DNA of 64,000 bases from Photobacterium proteolyticum (lineage in GTDB: Bacteria; Pseudomonadota; Gammaproteobacteria; Enterobacterales; Vibrionaceae): positions 62,391 through 126,390 of the forward strand of contig NZ_MJIL01000053.1 of the NCBI RefSeq assembly GCF_001939735.1, read 5' to 3'. How positions within the stretch are numbered: position 1 is the stretch's first letter; each line of letters begins with the position of its first letter. Made by a program: the position numbers and the translations under genes. The notes beneath the pieces were generated by a model that worked only from the letters and a program-made list of their open reading frames with translations, searched no databases and had not been told where the DNA came from. Positions 63,991-64,000 of the stretch are shown here, in pieces.

Positions 63991-64000
63991 GCAATGAGAC

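Overview
The window is chromosomal DNA from a gammaproteobacterium of the family Vibrionaceae. The evidence is the quorum-sensing regulator AphA next to ppc, the ArgH-acetyltransferase fusion, the Prx5-glutaredoxin hybrid divergent from oxyR, small Vibrio-type proteins (DUF3624, DUF3135), and the gene order priA-cytR-ftsN-hslVU-menA-rraA-zapB-glpFK-glpX-fpr-tpiA-pfkA-cpxPRA. The base composition looks moderately GC-rich for the family, so a Photobacterium-like or related genus is a reasonable but unproven guess. I see no prophage, insertion sequence, CRISPR array, tRNA or rRNA. Almost all of it is conserved core genome.

Layout. 1-9.2 kb: a converging DUF2970 gene, then on the minus strand pilMNOPQ (type IV pilus inner-membrane and secretin machinery), aroK-aroB, damX and dam. 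9.3-15.7 kb: PBP1A (mrcA), then an oxidative-stress block in which oxyR diverges from a hybrid peroxiredoxin and a disulfide oxidoreductase. 15.7-24 kb: argCBGH(A) on the minus strand, diverging from ppc. 24.4-30.4 kb: aphA, then the methionine genes metF, metBL and metJ with MetJ boxes. 30.7-32.5 kb: malic enzyme and rpmE. 32.8-41 kb: priA, cytR, ftsN, hslVU, menA, rraA and zapB. 41.3-47.4 kb: a candidate small RNA, glpFK, glpX, an FeS-type regulator with fpr, and DUF3135. 47.4-53.4 kb: an isomerase, tpiA, pfkA, cpxP and cpxRA. 53.5-57.1 kb: trmL, cysE, gpsA, secB, yibN. 57.5-64 kb: gpmI-envC-yibQ, a TetR regulator, hldD and an LPS-type glycosyltransferase.

The unusual material lies between the genes. 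The best candidate for something new is the roughly 250-nt leader of argCBGH. It carries a 15-codon reading frame, MIQATIHNLNSLRRR, with its own ribosome binding site, ending in three consecutive arginine codons and a stop. The frame is flanked by complementary segments and lies downstream of a good promoter overlapped by two ArgR-like boxes. That is the layout expected of a ribosome-mediated arginine attenuator. Three glycolytic genes also have strongly structured upstream regions: a 53-nt near-perfect inverted repeat with a T-rich tail before tpiA, a foldable three-way junction before pfkA, and a 15-bp inverted repeat before gpmI. A candidate small RNA (promoter, enclosing stem, inner hairpin, terminator) precedes glpF. 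Known-type sites are also visible: a tandem OxyR motif, MetJ box arrays, a perfect CpxR box and a sigma-32 promoter before hslVU.
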